Source of the DNA: Priapulus caudatus
Taxonomy: Eukaryota; Priapulida; Priapulimorpha; Priapulimorphida; Priapulidae
Length of the DNA: 64,000 nucleotides
Assembly: GCF_000485595.1 (NCBI RefSeq)
Contig: NW_014577308.1
Coordinates: 257,106-321,105, forward strand
Direction: 5' to 3'
Each line of letters opens with the position of its first letter. Within the stretch, counting starts at the first letter, position 1. Position numbers and translations under genes: made by a program. Below the pieces are notes generated by a model that was given only the letters and a program-made list of their open reading frames with translations, made no database searches and was not told the DNA's origin. This document shows, piece by piece, positions 50,228 through 60,334 of the stretch.

Positions 50228-50762
50228 CGCGGAGGGGGAGCGGAGAAGGTAATGGAGATCGAATGAAGACGGTCATGGAGGAGGAGTAGGGGGCAGGGGG
50301 AGGAGAAGGAGGGGAGAAGGTGATGGAGTAAGGGGAGGAGGAGGAGGGGAGGAGGAGGAGCGGAGAAGGTGATGGAGATCGAATGAAGACGGTCATGGAG
50401 GAGGAGTAGGGGGCAGGAGAAGGAGGAGGAGGAGGGGAGAAGGTGATGGAGTAGGGGGAGGAGGAGGGGAGGAGGAGGAGGAGGAGGGGAGAAGGTGATG
50501 GAGTAGGGGGAGGAGGAGGAGGGGAGGAGGAGGAGCGGAGAAAGTGATGGAGTTCGAATGAAGACGGTCATGGAGGAGGAGTAGGGGGCAGGAGGAGGAG
50601 GGGAGGTGATGGAGTAGGGAGAGGAGGAGGAGGAAGAGGAGGGGAGGTGATGGAGTAGGGAGAGGAGGAGGAGGAGGAGGGGAGGAGGGGGAGGAGGAGG
50701 AGTGGAGAAGGTGATGGAGATCGAATGAAGAAGGTCATGGAGGAGGAGGAGGGGGCAGGAGG
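50228..50762. repeat. GA-rich minisatellite, long block
   Basis: Irregular higher-order units of about 60-90 bases mixing GGAGGA runs with GGTGATGGAGATCGAATGAA and GTCATGGAGGAGGAGTAGGG. The 207-codon Pro/Ser/Leu frame on the minus strand is a by-product. Confidence 0.9.
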
Positions 50763-53305
50763 AAAAATTCAAGCTGCAACTGAATATATCATGCAAAATG
50801 TATTCCAGGTCTCATTGAATCAATGCCAATGGAACAAAGAACTTTGTCTAGAATCCAAACCTAAGCTCCTTTAATCATTGTCATTTGAATAGAATCCGTT
50901 TTGTATGAAAAAATAAAATTTTCTTCTCAACTCTAAGAAGTCTGTTTCAAAATTGATATCATTCTTAACAACTGGAACAGCTATACTTACTGACTCACTG
51001 CATGTTTAATTTTTAATTTTTAATAAGTTTAAAATGGTTTGACATGGCTAACTATAGAATACCTCTATTATCGCTGACACACTCGGTCCAGTTAGTCAAT
51101 GTTTACCTCAGGCAGATTCGATTACGTCACTGCCACAACAAATCTACCAGCAACAAGTCATTTGTCTCTTCAGAAAAAGCGTTTGTAGTGATCGATAAGT
51201 AGTTACCTGTTTACTCGCCGATGAAACTTGTCCACACAGTCAAATTTGTTGTCGCTACGAACGTTGTGATAACGCATACTTATTGGCCAAAGCACCCATA
51301 TTACACGGCATTGCTGACCAATGAGAAGGCGCGAAACAACACTTGCTATGGATGCAATGCAGGCCGATCGACAGCCGAAAGAAATTCAATTTGCGGTCAG
51401 AAAAATATAAATAAAGTGCATTTTTCGTCACATTTTTCTTGGTTGTCCACAGAACAATGTCTCAGACTGGTTAGGTTGTCCGGCGCAAATTCTGGTTGTC
51501 TCGGACAACCGGACAACGCTTATTTCGAGCACTGCTAGGGGTATCCACAGGGTGAAAAACTGATAATTGGAGGCACTGGTCCAGCAGGACCAGTACCTCT
51601 GAGGAAGTACTGGTCCTGGTCAGTAGGCACTGGTCCAGGATTTCTGTCATAGCCAAAGGAATGGACTCGCGTATGGCGGACGTTTTTTTATAGGCGGGGG
51701 CTGGCGATTTGGCTGCAATTTGGTTGATGTGCATTCTAAGGCTATTCTTAAAAAAATTATATTTTTACTCGTTTCGATACACTGATGCGTATGTAAAATC
51801 GGACAAGCCTCCAACATATCAATCTCAAAAATCAATCAAATCAATCAAAGCATAAAAAATCAACGATGCAAAACATCAAGATCAGCGTCTCTGAAGACTG
51901 CCATCTTATTCCTAATAAATTCATCATATTTAATTAACACGCGATCGCCTGATGGTCGGGCATGCCCCAAGTATTTATCGACATTAGCAGAGGTAACAGC
52001 ATGACTAGCAAAATACGAACATAACAAACATGGAAGAGCTTTGTGATACTTCGCATGAACTTTATGGCTTCGGGATCTTGAATATTTTTAGTCTATATTG
52101 TTATTAGATTTTACCATTGATTTCATTAGAATAATGTAGCAAGGTTAGTAGCAGAATAAACAAAATAATCAGGCACCAATTAAACAATTTTTTCGTTTGC
52201 CCTCACCCGACCCAGCGCTGAAAAGTTGTGTGTTGGCTTTTTTTTGCTCAGGGGTCTTTTTACAAATTCCAGCAATGGTGTCTGCCGTAGCTCGGTGTGC
52301 CTTGATGTGGGGAGATACCTTTTATGTTTTGCCTACACATTTATATAAATGCTACATTGTACAGTGCATACAACATACATATAAAATACTTTTAACAAAC
52401 TTGTGTTTGGATCAGAGCTAATGCTGCATGATTTTATTTCAGATCACGTCCACGCACGCACGCACGCCCACGGCACACATACACGTAATGTGGAAATAAA
52501 AGCAACTTGAATAAGAAATAATAAATATCTTCTTAGCACATATTAGTCTTTGGAAAGCGAAAATAAGTTAATCTGTCAGATCCATAATAAGTTATTTAAT
52601 ATCTAAATTATAAATATAGCGCCATTTCCAGGATTCCAGCAAAGTTTTGCTGTCACAGTTTTGGAATCCAGCGATTCCAGGAAAGTTTTGCTGTCCGCGT
52701 CTTCATACCAGGCGGCGCGCCGCCGGCCACCCCCTACATATGTAATAATGAACATGCACCCTGGCACGCCAGCTGAAAGTGAAACAATCAATAATGCACC
52801 TCGCCCCTCCCCCCTACTTCAATCAGTGCCCGCCAGCCAACAGGCACGTACGCAGGCTGTGCCATAGCTCTAGTACTATAGCCCGCGTACAGTTGCCGCA
52901 GGGCTGCCACATACGGAAACTTAAAAAAAAATCGGAAAGGTCAATACAAATGTTTGTGTCGGCCCCTTTTGGCGGGCGGTCTCGGGTGAGGGCAAACAAA
53001 CAACATTTGTATTAGTGGCCTCGAGTTTCCGGTAAATTTGTTTATTTCCTCAGTGCTGGCGATAATGTATAGTCGCCCCGCCGGACCAGCTGACACGAGC
53101 AAGCAGTCGCCCGGTCGATTTTCTAATCGCCACTGGCGACTGGGCGACCGCTTGTTTCTCACGCTGTATCCAGATCTGCACCAATGATCCCTTACTGATA
53201 GGGTTTTCCCGTCACAAGATACGTCGGAGTAGGCATAGTAGGAAACACGGAGTTCGAGCGACAGCGCTTACACCGTCAGATGGACAGGGACAGCCATTAA
53301 GTGGC
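50763..53305. other. Intergenic, no recognised gene
   Basis: Contains small local repeats: a TACTGGTCC/GGACCAGTA cluster (51560-51645), a GATTCCAG...AAGTTTTGCTGTC direct repeat (52630-52695) and an imperfect palindrome at 53090-53160. No open frame has a recognisable domain. Confidence 0.45.
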
Positions 53306-54737
53306 ATGAAGGCGCAACAAGAGCAAGACCCTTCAATATCCCAAGTCTACCGTTGGGTATTGAATGATGACAAGCCGTGCTGGGAAGCAATCAAAGGTGA
53401 AGGAAGTGACATGATCACTTTCTGGCGCCAGTTCGATCGCTTCTCGATACAAAACGGAATTCTGGTCAGGGAGTGGACTCCACCCAAGAAGAGGAACACT
53501 GTTTATCAACAGGTTGTTGCCCCAGGACTCCGATCGCAAGTCCTCCATGAAGTTCACTCTGGTGTCACCTCTGCCCATCTCGGACGACGAAAGACTAGGC
53601 AAGATGCAGAGTCGATTCTACTGGCCAGGACTAGTTACGGATGTTGCGGAGTTCTGCCGGATATGTCCTAAATGTGTTGCCCGCAGTAAGCCAAATCCGA
53701 GGATGAAGGCACCACTGCAAAGTATTTCCTCATCCTACCCATTCCAGCTTGTAGCGACAGACATCACAGAACTGCCAATCAGCCTACAGGGTAACCGTTA
53801 CTGTTTGGTGGTTGGCGACCATTTTACGAAGTATGTGAATCTGTATGCCATGAAGGACCAGACAGCTAAGACCGTTGCAGACCTTATCTTTCGCCATTAT
53901 GTTTGTGAACACGGGATGCCAGAAACGATTCATTCTGATCAAGGTCGGCAATTTGAGTCAGACATAGTGCAGGAACTATGCACCATGCTTGGGATCGAGA
54001 AGACTAGAACGACCCCATACCATCCCGAAGGAAACGGCATGATTGAGCGGTTCAACGAGAGGCTGAAGAGCGCCATCGCAAAGGTGAGTCAAACACGGCA
54101 AGGATTGGGATCTCCACCTTGGCCCAGTCCAGTTGGCGTACAACTCTAGTGTACACGAGACGACTGGCATGTCGCCATTTTACCTGTCACATGGTCGGGA
54201 ACCCCGCTTGCCGGCGGACATTGTCTATGGATGCCCAACCAAGTACCATTGGAAGTCGGCCGGGAGTTACTCGAAGAGCATCCTCGCCGAAATGCAAGAG
54301 GCTTTCGAGGAAGCCCGGAAGACGGCAAGTATCGGCCAAGAGCGACAAAAGAAAGTGTACGACAATTGGCGAAACACCCCTACCAAGTGTTGGACAGAGT
54401 GTGGTTATACGCTCCAGTACCCAAAGATCGTCACAGGAAATTGGCTCTACCATGGGTAGGGTCATATATCATCGTAAAGAGGATGCAGACAGTGAATGGC
54501 CTGCCTGGTGTCACATACAGGATCCAGAGTGAGGACACAGCTAAGCGACATAGGCTAGTTGTCCATCACAATCGCTTAAAACCGTGTGTGGCACCCAGGA
54601 TACCAAGGCCATTGGCGCATCAAGAGCCGGAGGAGCTTGACGACGTCCCTGTAGAGAGGGGACCGGGCGTTCCTGCCCTGCCGGGAATGTTCTTCCCAAT
54701 GATGGGTGGAGGATTTGGTCTTGGTGTCGGCATGTGA
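53306..54737 (+). pseudogene. Degenerate Ty3/gypsy integrase
   Basis: Frame 1 (53306 onwards) gives the His half of the zinc module (HEVHSGVTSAHLG). Frame 2 (from about 53590) gives CRICPKC and the catalytic core, with the three acidic residues of the DDE triad in ATDITELP, HSDQGRQFES and GMIERFNE. Frame 3 (from about 54133) gives YNSSVHETTGMSPFYLSHGR. A last frame gives DRVWLYAP...PWVGSYII, the GPY/F-like module that binds DNA or chromatin in these elements. Integrases insert element cDNA into the host genome, but this copy cannot be translated as one protein. Confidence 0.8.
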
Positions 54738-55538
54738 TTACCAGCCGCACCTGCAGCCCCTCCTGTCCCGGCGGCAGATATCGTGGACGACGGAATTCCC
54801 GAAGGTGGACCTGGCGCTGACATGGGGTTTCCTGCAGAACCAGCTGTCCCACCTGAGTAACCAGACGAAGGATACGAGCTGAGAGCAGTTGCTCAACCAG
54901 GGGAAAGAGATGCCGAGTTAGGAGCGGGACCACGTGTTGACATGGGTTTGCCTGCAGCACGTGGCGTCCAGGCTCCAGAACCAGAAGTTCCTGCTGTTCC
55001 ACTTCATGAGGAGAGACCAACTGATGCTGCCCGTAAAGAAGAACACGACGAACAAGATGATGGTGCAGAGTTCGTACCACTTGCCTTGCACGTTGACGGT
55101 CACCTAGATGACCCACCGCTGGATGAGCATCACCCTGAACAACTCGTTCAGCTGGCAGAGGAAACGCTGATCGAGGCCGCTCCAGAATCACACGTGACGA
55201 GGAGCGGACGTGAAGCGATGGCGGATGTCCTGACGGAGGACGACACTTAGGCTCGAGGCTTATTAGGCACCACGAGCACGCGATTGCATAAATGAGGCGT
55301 TGGTGTTTGACGCATTTCATGATTTTGTAGAACATGGTTTCTTTTGTAATGTTTACCGCTGGGCAGTTGCCCCTTGTTTTTAGCGGATCGTGTAATTTTG
55401 TGTTCCGTATTTTGTATTCCGTGGACAGTGGCAGGGTAGCTGCCTCCTGTTGTAATGTAACCGCTGGGCGGTTGCCCCTTGTTTTTAGCGGATTTGCATA
55501 TGTTGATGTGGGGCACATCTCCTCAAAAGAGGGGTATA

Positions 55539-55745
55539 TGTGACGGCAGCATAGTTTTCGGATAGTGTCGGAAGGTGGCGCGGTGTTGCCGCATGCGCGA
55601 GGCGCGCGCCCTCTCTTGGTCTCTACTTGGGAGACATTGATGTGAGTTTGCCGTCGTTTCTGAATAAAGCCGTTCATTCCCAAATTCCTGTGCTTATCGA
55701 TTTATAGTGAGTGCTCCAATGAAGGCATAATAGTCAGCTTTCACA
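55539..55745 (+). mobile_element. 3' LTR of the truncated Ty3/gypsy element
   Basis: Starts TGTGACGG directly after a polypurine tract, contains AATAAA at about 55660 and is proposed to end CTTTCACA. The start and end motifs recur together in the remnant at 48575-48622. Confidence 0.6.
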
Positions 55746-56581
55746 CATTCGTTAACACGTCATCGACATTATATGTAATATAGCGTATAGAGTACATAAC
55801 AGAGCGCCAGAGCATCAGAGTGTATAAATAATACATCTGAACAGTTTCCTTGATGGGTCAAACTGGCAGAGACTGTGTGTGTGTGCGTGGGCGTGGGCGT
55901 GGGCGCGGGCACGCGTGTGTGACTGTGTGTGTGTGTGTGTTTTTTTTAACTTGAACAAGAAAACTTGGAAAAGTGATGAGAATCAGAGATATCATCCCTA
56001 CTATACAAGCTATCCTTTATTAACATACATGTATTATACACACAGTAGTAAACAGTTTAAAACAAACAGTAAACAGGGCTAAACAAGCATATACATGCAC
56101 ACACGTACATGCACACGAGGTTAAGCACACGCAGGCATTCAACACCCCGAGTAACCGATTGTAACCGATCATCGGTTACTTGGGTCCAACCGATGATCGA
56201 TTACGAAATTACAACCGATTGACAACACTAGTGTGTGTGTGTGTGTGTGTGCGTGCGTGCGTGTGTTTGTGTGTGTGTGACTGTGTGTGCGTGCACGCGC
56301 CCCTGTGTGTGCATGTGTGTGTGTCAAAGAAAAAGAGGAGAATTGGGGCCTTAATGTCTCGTGGTCAAAATTGTGTGCATATATCAAAGACATTGCCAAG
56401 TCACGGCAAGATATACAATTACCTATGATCCACTTGGATCTATTATACTAAGGAATTGCGTCTTATTACATTATTATTTAGACAATTCATAAACTATTAA
56501 TAGTATTACAATATAATTATATATATTTCATTGTAACACAATAGAACGATTAATAATAAATATTATATATTTTTTGTCACA
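55746..56581. other. Intergenic with GT microsatellites
   Basis: GT/GC-rich tracts at 55873-55945 and 56228-56325. A small inverted CCGATNATCGG-type repeat lies at 56155-56200. No gene was seen before the acceptor at 56580-56581. Confidence 0.5.
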
Positions 56582-56590
56582 GAACTCATC

Positions 56591-58313
56591 ATGGGAGGAA
56601 AAAAAGAAGCTCACGGTGACAAGTTGCTGGTCATTGTCGAAAAATCCCTAAGGCCCGAAATCGCAGAATACCTACAGAAACATCGAGGCACGCTTTCTCT
56701 CTACGTTCAGAGTCTCTACGGTGATAGCAATAAGAACATTAAACAGCTTGAAATGGGAGAATTAGAGCAGTTCATCCGCGTGAATACAGTCGTCGGCATA
56801 TTCACATATGAGGATGGACCCGCCATTATTGCATCCATTCTTACGGAAAAGTTTCCCCACCTTTATGGTCCATCATTCATCTCAGCGTTTCTCTGCTTTA
56901 ACAAGTATTACACCCATCAGCTAGTCGATCCAGACCCGCTTCCTTTCAAGTTTGTTGATCTGCGTGCATGCGCCGATAGGAGCGATGCGGCAATGTCGGA
57001 GATTCTGAACATCACAGGTGTTCCTGCCTTCATCAAGCTAACGACATCGACGGAAAGCATGGACGTGTACCTCGCATATAATGAGGAGGAACTGAGAAAT
57101 GTCATTGAGACATTAAGCGAGTTAACAACTGAGGCTACAGAGTTTCTGGATCGTCTACAGGAACATCTCAAACCGGAGCAATTCCCACCACACTACTCAC
57201 GCGGTGCCATTGCGATGAAGTACATGAAGGATGCATCCATCATTAACGTACATGGTTACGTGTGCAAGGGTCAAATCCACCACTGGGTCATCGGTAAGTA
57301 CAGCATTAATCCGTATAAAATTTTTATTATATATCCAAACATACATATACTACGCACACGATGCTCATACGCGTACCAATGCGCATACGCACACGCATAC
57401 ATATGACATTCCTAAGGGATTACCCACAGCATTATAGTTAAATGAACCCCGGGGGGTCACTATATATGCCGGTATTACCCCATGTGCGTTCTCACTAAAA
57501 ATAATAGGCCCCCTAGTGCGAACTGCACATTGGAAAACCCTACCCCCTATTGCAGACACAATTAAAGAATACCACCCCCTATTGCATACACAATGAAAGA
57601 GTCCTACCCGGACCCCTACCCCCTATTGCGAGGTCTTGCAGTTGCAGACAAGTGGAGGGCAAACAGTGGAGGGAATGGAGGGGGCCTGTGAGGGGGGCCT
57701 ACTGCGGGCGCGGTGCTTGACTTGAACGATCCCGAGGGCTTATTGCGGGATTAGCTTTGTAAAGAAAGGGGGGCCTATTTGCTCCCGCGCGGGCCCGCTT
57801 TAGAAGTTGAAAAACACCCCCCTAACCCACAAAATTTGGAATGCACATGGGGTAATACCGGCATATATAATGACCCCCTCCGGGAAATGAACATACAAGA
57901 ATTTTAGTTCCATCGCGTTTTCCGCAACATTGTTGAATATTATTTATTGTTATATATTGTTATATTGTTATATATTGAATATTGTTGATTTCAGGTGATA
58001 AAAAGCATTGGCCAAAGAAGCCGGAGTTGATGCATATGATAGCGTTCCCGAGCGATCATAGCCCCACTACACTCGGTAAAGCTTGGAATAAATACGACCA
58101 GACCGCAGAAACTCTCATTAAATATGGTTACGATGATCAGTTTCTCGAGGTCGAGATGTTTGTGACGGAGCAGGGTGATGTACACTTGATGGAGATAAAT
58201 GGCAGAAGCGTCATTGGCCTGCGTAGATCATCACATGTCCTGAACAACGGAGACATGATAACAGCAGTAGTAGACATTGCCACGGGCGTATGCCCTATAC
58301 CACCAACCTATAA
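56591..58313 (+). CDS. ATP-grasp domain protein (5' part of gene)
   Basis: Coding exons 56591-57293 (ATG in good context, just after an acceptor TTGTCACAG; donor G|GTAAGTA) and 57995-58313 (acceptor TTTCAG; donor AA|GTAAGTA). The phases match (1, then 2 at the open end). The 340 codons show an ATP-grasp enzyme: an N-terminal pre-grasp fold with VGIFTYEDGPAIIAS and FLCFNKYYTHQ, an ATP-lysine segment PAFIKLTTSTES, VHGYVCKGQIHHWVIGD, and the Mg-ATP site with Glu288, Glu301, Asn303 and Arg305 (LEVEMF, LMEINGRS). ATP-grasp ligases activate a carboxylate as acyl-phosphate and join it to an amine or thiol. The substrate cannot be read. Carnosine-synthase-like and carbamoyl-phosphate-type relatives share the layout. 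The remaining exons are not in the window, unless hidden in the repeat-rich downstream DNA. Confidence 0.8.
57448..57884. mobile_element. 437-bp MITE in the ATP-grasp intron
   Basis: About 40-bp terminal inverted repeats (CCCGG...GGTCAYTATATATGCCGGTATT) with two differences, flanked by an exact 8-bp AAATGAAC duplication (57440-57447 and 57885-57892). The 8-bp duplication suggests a hAT-type or related transposase in trans. Confidence 0.85.
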
Positions 58314-58615
58314 GTAAGTATAATGTAGATATTAAGCCATATAATATAATATATAATATAAAATAATATAATCTATATATATATATAAAGTTGTTCGGCC
58401 GAATTAGTCCGTATTCGCATAACTAGAGAACTCCGCAGCCTAGAGGAAAACTAAATATATTTTCAGAATCAGCACGTCTGGTAGGTGGTTCTGGCTGAAA
58501 CAAAAATTTAAAAAAGTTAAAAAGTTAAACATTCATAAAAAATTCTATTGATCAATAGGTGGCGGTCACGTACGTACAAACAACATCTGAACATCGTCTG
58601 AATCCATGGTGTATA

Positions 58616-58700
58616 ACCGTAATGGCGCAGTGGCCTCATCACTAGAACATCCGTCTACACCTGCATTCCAGGTTCGAGTCCCAGCTCGGCAGCTGCGGAA
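58616..58700 (+). mobile_element. tRNA-derived SINE head
   Basis: RNA polymerase III A box TGGCGCAGTGG (58623-58633) and B box GGTTCGAGTCC (58671-58681) are at tRNA-like spacing, but the acceptor-stem ends do not pair. Pyrimidine-rich sequence follows. A related diverged A-rich segment occurs on both sides (about 58500-58560 and 58815-58880). Confidence 0.75.
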
Positions 58701-59029
58701 CTTATTTTCCCCTTTTTTCCTCTTTTCTTTTTTCCTACCTCTTTAGTATGTACTTCTGCAACTTCAGCCAGTACTTCTGCCACTTCAAAATTTAAAACAT
58801 AAATTTTACTACATCCATTAACAAAATAAGAAAAGTTAAAAAGTGCAAACAAATTAATACTTTACTATTCGTCAATAGATGACGGCAACGTGCGAGTGTC
58901 TTAAGATTATTGTGTACGTGGTAGTAACAACTGAACTATTTGTGCTACAGGTGAACACAGTCAACATAGTGAACAGGTGAGAACTCAATCTATCAAGCGT
59001 ACTTGGCGAAGTCTTGGCTAGGCTGAAGC

Positions 59030-59060
59030 CAGGCGCGTAGCTAGGATTTTATTTTAGGGG
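59030..59060. mobile_element. Left end of a hAT-like MITE, interrupted by an LTR element
   Basis: CAGGCGCGTAGCTAGG is the same terminus type as at 47036. The next 15 bases lead directly into the 5' LTR at 59061, and G-rich sequence typical of these MITEs resumes at 63884. The far terminus is not seen before 64000. Confidence 0.5.
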
Positions 59061-59254
59061 TGTCATAATGATTAATGACGGTAGCGCCCTGTAGGAGAGT
59101 TGTCTATCTTTTAGTTAGATATTTGAGAGCCAGGGGGAGCTACAGGAGTTCGGCATGGCGGTTTGTAATCTCGTGTTCTGCTCAGCTACGTTTCTTCAAT
59201 AAAACGAATCTACATGAAGTTAAATCGCTTGTTTGGGATTACACAATCATGACA
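59061..59254 (+). mobile_element. 5' LTR
   Basis: 194 bases, TGTCAT...ATGACA, with AATAAA at about 59198. Differs from the 3' LTR by substitutions and an extra stretch of about 28 bases (around 59140-59170), so the insertion is not recent. Confidence 0.85.
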
Positions 59255-59394
59255 TGGTGTCAGAAGTGACTTCAAGAACAGTTTCAAGTACACATTGTAG
59301 TGCTGCTTGACAGAACAACGCGGACGTTTGTGTCTAAAGGGTGAGTCTACAGTTTGATACCGGTGGCCCGGAATCACAAGTCATTGTCAAGAAA

Positions 59395-60257
59395 ATGGCA
59401 CGATATGACCTCCCTGCCAAGTTTACGTTCAAAGCTGAAGAATGGAGTGAGTGGATAGAGGAATTCGGATGATTTCGGAAAGCCACTAAACTTCACAAAG
59501 AAGACGGAGAAGTACAAAGGTACTCACTTATCTACTGTATGGGAGGTAAACAAGCCAACAAAATATTCAAAACGTTGAAATTTGGTTTTGCATGATGTGC
59601 CTGACCCAGAAAACCCTAGCGCCACAATTAGAGAGGAGGAGAAGGACACTGATTACGACACAGTTGTCAAGAAATTCACACAGTACTTCATCCCGAAAAG
59701 AAATATAATACACGAGAGATCACTCTTTCAAGAGAGGGTCCAAAGTAGGGAGGAGACAGTGGAGGAATTTCTAAGGGACCTTCAAGCAATGGTGGAGAAT
59801 TGCGAGTACAAGGATCCAGAGGACCAAGTACGTGGCAGGTTTGTTGTGGGACTCGATCGAGGAGTGAAGCAAAAACTGCAGCTGATGCCAGATTTGACCC
59901 TAGATAAAGCTGCAGCAGTGGCACGCCAGCATGAACAGGTAAAATTACAGATGGTCCAGCAACAAGCTTCCCACCAGGAGGTTCAAAACAAAGGGAGCAT
60001 AGACCAAAGTGGAAGAAGGATGTCAGCAGCCACATAACAAAACAGAAATGCAACCGTTGTGGTTACGACTGTCACCCACGGGGTGGTAAATGCCCTGCTA
60101 GTGGACAGATCTGTAGGTCATGCAATAAGCGTGGACATTTCTCTTCGGTGTGTCGCAGTGGTAAACACCGAGGTGGAAATTTAAATGGGGCAACAGACGC
60201 AGTGACATCTCAGGATACATCCGAGGGGGAGGAATCATTCTTCCTTGGAACAACTTG
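59395..60257 (+). pseudogene. Degenerate gag with two zinc knuckles
   Basis: Begins MARYDLPAKFTFKAEEWSEW and meets a stop at about 59470. A long open stretch (59582-60037) carries the capsid-like region (VVKKFTQYFIPKRN...ERVQSREETVEEFLRDL). After a shift, paired CCHC-type knuckles follow (CNRCGYDCHPRGGKC and CRSCNKRGHFSSVC, about 60049-60160). Such proteins form the particle and bind element RNA. At least one stop and one frameshift prevent full translation. Confidence 0.75.
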
Positions 60258-60334
60258 ATTGCCATGAGGAGGAGGAGAAGCCCGCGGAGCTTTGCGGCCT
60301 TAGTCACTGAAACATATGCGTGCCTAAACTGTTA

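Larger units (their letters stand above)
53306..55745 (+). mobile_element. 5'-truncated Ty3/gypsy retrotransposon (integrase to 3' LTR)
   Basis: The order is integrase zinc-binding HHCC module, DDE core, C-terminal GPY/F-like module, an acidic tail, polypurine tract (AAAAGAGGGGTATA, ending at 55538), then LTR. Gag, protease and reverse transcriptase are absent. The frame shifts at least three times (near 53590, 54100 and 54400-54470), so the element is dead. Confidence 0.8.

Noticed and set aside
50173-50796. 207-codon Pro/Ser/Leu open frame on the minus strand
   Set aside because: It is the reverse of the GA-rich minisatellite. Composition is purely repeat-driven, with no domain or splice context.
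54541-55683. 380-codon open frame antisense to the Ty3/gypsy element
   Set aside because: It overlaps the integrase tail and LTR on the opposite strand and has no recognisable family. GC-rich third positions of the sense frame keep it open.
58616-58700. Functional tRNA gene
   Set aside because: A and B boxes are good, but the 5' and 3' ends do not form an acceptor stem and the anticodon arm is poor. A tRNA-derived SINE explains it better.
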